A stretch of DNA of 54,632 bases, taken from Gloeocapsa sp. PCC 73106. GTDB lineage: Bacteria > Cyanobacteriota > Cyanobacteriia > Cyanobacteriales > Gloeocapsaceae. A program made the translations under genes and the position numbers. A model generated the notes under the pieces. That model was not told the DNA's origin, searched no databases, and was given only the letters and a program-made list of their open reading frames with translations. Positions 52,641 to 54,632 of this stretch are shown piece after piece (positions within the stretch are counted from its first letter, which is position 1; the number at the start of each line of letters is the position of its first letter). The stretch is taken from positions 1 through 54,632 of the forward strand of contig NZ_ALVY01000214.1 in the NCBI RefSeq assembly GCF_000332035.1. Reading direction: 5' to 3'.

Positions 52641-53993
52641 CTAAATTCTCTTGATCGCTAAACTGTTTAGATACGCTTCTGGATTTTCCGGATCGAAGGT
52701 TTTACCATCGAAAAACGTCTCCACACCTCTAGATGTGCTCTGGGGAATGTCAGAGGTAAAGCCGGCTTCTGTAGCAGCTTCTTTCCATAAATCTTCTCGA
52801 TTTACTTTGTCGATGATCTGCTTGACCTGATCTAGATCTTTAATACTGTCTTTGTGAAAACCCCATCGTAAACTCTCTACTAAAAACCACAAGTCGTGAC
52901 TCTTGTAGGGGTAGGAAACGCTACCGATATCGTCTTTCCAAAACAGAGGACCCATTTTGAAATCGTTAATCTCTGGTTGACCATCTCCCATTCTGTAAAT
53001 CCCAGAAAAGGGCGGAGTCAGTATTTCTGCAGGTATATTAAAATAGTTACGTCCAGCAACAATTGATACTAATTCGGCGCGGTTATTAGGATCATCGGAC
53101 CATTTTTGTGCTTCCATGATTCCTTTTAGCAGCGCTTTCGTCGCTTTAGGGTTTTGATCGACCCAATCTGCACGCATCGCCAAGTACTCTTCGGGATGAA
53201 ATCGCCAAATTTGTGCAGTTAGAGCCGCCATGTGACCAATATCTTCAGCAATAATACGATAGGGCCAGGGATCTCCAGTACTAAAAGCGTCCATCGTACC
53301 GTTACGCATCCCTTGAACCGTTTCTGCTGATGGTACCGCCAACAAGTCTATATCTTGATCTGGGTCTACACCTCCTGCGGCGAACCAGTAACGAATCCAA
53401 AAGTCTTGATTGGCGTTGGGAAAGGTATAAGCGGCTTTGAACTTGCGACCCGCGCTACTGGGAAATCCTTTGATATAGTCTGCAGCATTGGTAATATCTA
53501 GATGCAGTCCTTTACCCGCGTGGGCGGCGGCGATCGCTATCCCATTTCCCTGAGTATTGAGTTGGGCTAACACGTACATGGGCAGTTTATTACCGTTGGT
53601 GATTATCCCCTCAGTAATTAAATGTGGCATAGGCATTTGCCATTGTCCACCATCTATACCCCCTCCTTGGGCACCAATGACCAGGTTATCTCGCGCTGAA
53701 GCCCAGTTCGCTTGTTTGGATACTTCTACTCCTGTCATCCCGTACTTGGCAAAGAATCCCTTTTCTTGGGCAATGATTAGGGGTGTTGCTTCCGCGATCG
53801 GTATATAACCCAGTTTGACTTGTGTGGTTTCTGGAACCATTTCTGGACTGAGTTCCACAGGTGCCGCTTGTTCTGCAGTTGTATTTCCTCCTCCGGGTTC
53901 GGGGGGATTACCTAAACAGCCTTTGAGTAAAACTGCTCCCAGTGCTGTAGTTCCTGCATTCAAGAGAAAACGACGACGAGATGAATTGGACAT
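52641..53993 (-). CDS. nrtA: Nitrate-binding lipoprotein NrtA
   Basis: NrtA captures nitrate and nitrite outside the plasma membrane. From the ATG at 53993, 450 residues begin with a twin-arginine-like lipoprotein signal ([11 protein letters not shown], with a lipobox-type Cys near residue 26). I use this start, not the frame start at 54032, because GGGAG stands 8 bases before it. The ligand domain starts near [21 protein letters not shown] (read as [11 protein letters not shown], then [10 protein letters not shown]). The operon order nrtA-B-C-D is complete. The AT-rich region upstream probably holds the promoter. Confidence 0.95.
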   Translation of the reverse strand: MSNSSRRRFLLNAGTTALGAVLLKGCLGNPPEPGGGNTTAEQAAPVELSPEMVPETTQVKLGYIPIAEATPLIIAQEKGFFAKYGMTGVEVSKQANWASARDNLVIGAQGGGIDGGQWQMPMPHLITEGIITNGNKLPMYVLAQLNTQGNGIAIAAAHAGKGLHLDITNAADYIKGFPSSAGRKFKAAYTFPNANQDFWIRYWFAAGGVDPDQDIDLLAVPSAETVQGMRNGTMDAFSTGDPWPYRIIAEDIGHMAALTAQIWRFHPEEYLAMRADWVDQNPKATKALLKGIMEAQKWSDDPNNRAELVSIVAGRNYFNIPAEILTPPFSGIYRMGDGQPEINDFKMGPLFWKDDIGSVSYPYKSHDLWFLVESLRWGFHKDSIKDLDQVKQIIDKVNREDLWKEAATEAGFTSDIPQSTSRGVETFFDGKTFDPENPEAYLNSLAIKRI

Positions 53994-54127
53994 CTGAATT
54001 GCTCCCTTCCTTTTAGCATAGACATAATTCAATGCTTTTCGTTAAACCATTGAAAAAAGCCAATGTAAATATATTATCTTGGAAACTTGCAAAATAGTCA
54101 ATTTAGCAATTGATAATTCTTAATCTG

Positions 54128-54144
54128 AAGTAAAACGATTACTT
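54128..54144 (-). promoter_or_regulatory. Inverted repeat in the nrtA leader region
   Basis: AAGTAA-AACGA-TTACTT is a perfect 6-base inverted repeat about 135 bases before nrtA. Its inner part reads GTA-N7-TAC, one base short of the GTA-N8-TAC NtcA consensus. Nearby TTGACGTC occurs twice (54156-54163 and 54183-54190). These may be operator elements for the nitrate operon, or for the divergent reading frame at 54273. No assignment to a regulator can be made. Confidence 0.35.
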
Positions 54145-54272
54145 ATATAATAGGTTTGACGTCTAATTCTGATATGATGTACTTGACGTCGTGACTTAAT
54201 ACCTTAAAATAGTAGTAAAATGGAGTTAAAAGTAATAATTAAGCTATGTAGTTTGCTTAATTAAAAGTTAAT

Positions 54273-54395
54273 ATGATGGTAGGCAATCAAAAATTACCCA
54301 AGAAACTGGCTTTAAGTCTTGCAGGTTTTATCTTTTTTTCGCTACGTTATCTAAACCTGTATTGGCGGAAATTATTTATCAAAAAATTGGGTTGA
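54273..54395 (+). pseudogene. 5' fragment of a secreted-protein gene, interrupted
   Basis: An ATG at 54273 opens a signal-peptide-like sequence (VGNQKLPKKLALSLAGFIFF). In frame it then runs into 54393-54395 stop. If one base is gained or lost in the T7 run near 54332, the frame continues as an export signal ending SKPVLA, then EIIYQKIG. The sequence stops at the mobile-element hairpin from 54389. I read it as the start of an exported-protein gene disrupted by an insertion and a frameshift. The product is unknown. Confidence 0.5.
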
Positions 54396-54420
54396 AAACC
54401 CCGTCCTAGAAGGACGGCTT
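54389..54420 (+). mobile_element. Terminal hairpins of an IS200/IS605-superfamily element
   Basis: GGGTT (54389-54393) pairs with AACCC (54397-54401), and CCGTCC (54401-54406) pairs with GGACGG (54412-54417). The sequence is close to the reverse complement of the right end of the iscB element near 37 kb. It marks the boundary of the insertion that carries tnpB to the right. It also ends in CTTTG and could stop transcription. Confidence 0.6.
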
Positions 54421-54573
54421 TGTTTGTTTCTGAATATATTTTTTGAAAACCTCATAGCTAGTCAACCAAAGCGCAGACCTGCATACGCTCTTTCTCGCTG
54501 CGGAGCCTAAATGGTATTGACATACCTTGGGTCGCTAACTTAAACTTGTATCAGACAAACAACATTTTAGCTC

Positions 54574-54632
54574 ATGAAATCCAGATACAACTATAGAGTA
54601 CATCCTACCTCTCAACAAAAGACACTCTTGTC
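54574..54632 (+). CDS. tnpB: Partial TnpB (IS200/IS605 family), start only
   Basis: The reading frame begins with an ATG at 54574 and runs off the window. The 19 residues visible (MKSRYNYRVHPTSQQKTLL) match the N-terminus of TnpB, the RNA-guided nuclease of IS200/IS605-type elements. Whether the gene is complete, and whether a tnpA transposase lies nearby, cannot be seen. It lies 154 bases from the element end hairpin at 54420. Confidence 0.8.
   Translation, partial: MKSRYNYRVHPTSQQKTLL

Overview
The window is chromosomal DNA from a cyanobacterium. The evidence is genes for oxygenic photosynthesis (psaM, ycf3, chlD, chlG), a thylakoid/periplasm-type gene set, an nrtABCD nitrate transporter whose NrtC carries its own substrate-binding domain, and many copies of the octamer GCGATCGC (HIP1), which is typical of cyanobacterial chromosomes. 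The species cannot be named from the sequence alone. Most of the window is ordinary core genome, with short operons on both strands and small gaps.

Layout. 1-4000: a dispersed repeat, then a Wza-like outer-membrane exporter and a Wzc-like chain-length/kinase protein, then a small zinc-ribbon gene. 4000-11500: chlD; an M48 peptidase whose 3' end runs into a tRNA-Leu gene; ftsH and an exported superoxide dismutase; a second identical tRNA-Leu; and a Ser/Thr kinase fused to a GUN4 domain. 11600-20600: gatC-ycf3, an RRM protein, and a four-gene block that I read as hpsA-hpsB-hpsC-hpsD (a 1.6 kb-residue surface protein plus three pseudopilins); then rpmB. 20600-29200: ABC ATPase, msrA, SDR; a PIN-toxin module on each side of proS, one carrying a duplicated proS tail; DUF2993, GerMN, accB and efp. 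29300-36300: cysQ-like, a BASS-family transporter, two conserved unknowns, psaM, upp, a UvrD/AddB-like protein, pcxA. 36300-37010: a decayed IscB element with a well-preserved HEARO/omega-RNA region. 37000-45500: MFS transporter, exported beta-carbonic anhydrase, chlG, a small conserved gene, DHNA-CoA thioesterase, glnB, a TIGR03032 protein, a GAF histidine kinase, DUF4388 and DUF456 proteins. 45500-47200: a YoeB/YefM module, the 3' end (domains V and VI) of a group II intron, an unknown gene and an empty stretch. 47200-54600: ABC exporter, nrtABCD, then an interrupted secreted-protein gene and the start of a tnpB at the right edge.

Functional themes. Surface polysaccharide and appendage export is represented by the Wza/Wzc pair and the Hps block. 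Chlorophyll and photosystem assembly is represented by chlD, chlG, ycf3, psaM and the GUN4-kinase. Nitrogen and carbon supply is represented by nrtABCD, glnB, carbonic anhydrase and PcxA.

No complete undescribed defence or mobile system is evident. The most notable items are mobile-DNA scars: an internally deleted iscB that still has its guide-RNA region and abuts an MFS gene, a tRNA-Leu duplication that overprints a protease C-terminus, a toxin gene that ends inside a duplicated antisense proS tail, a dispersed repeat that supplies the C-terminus of a transporter, and an orphan group II intron tail.
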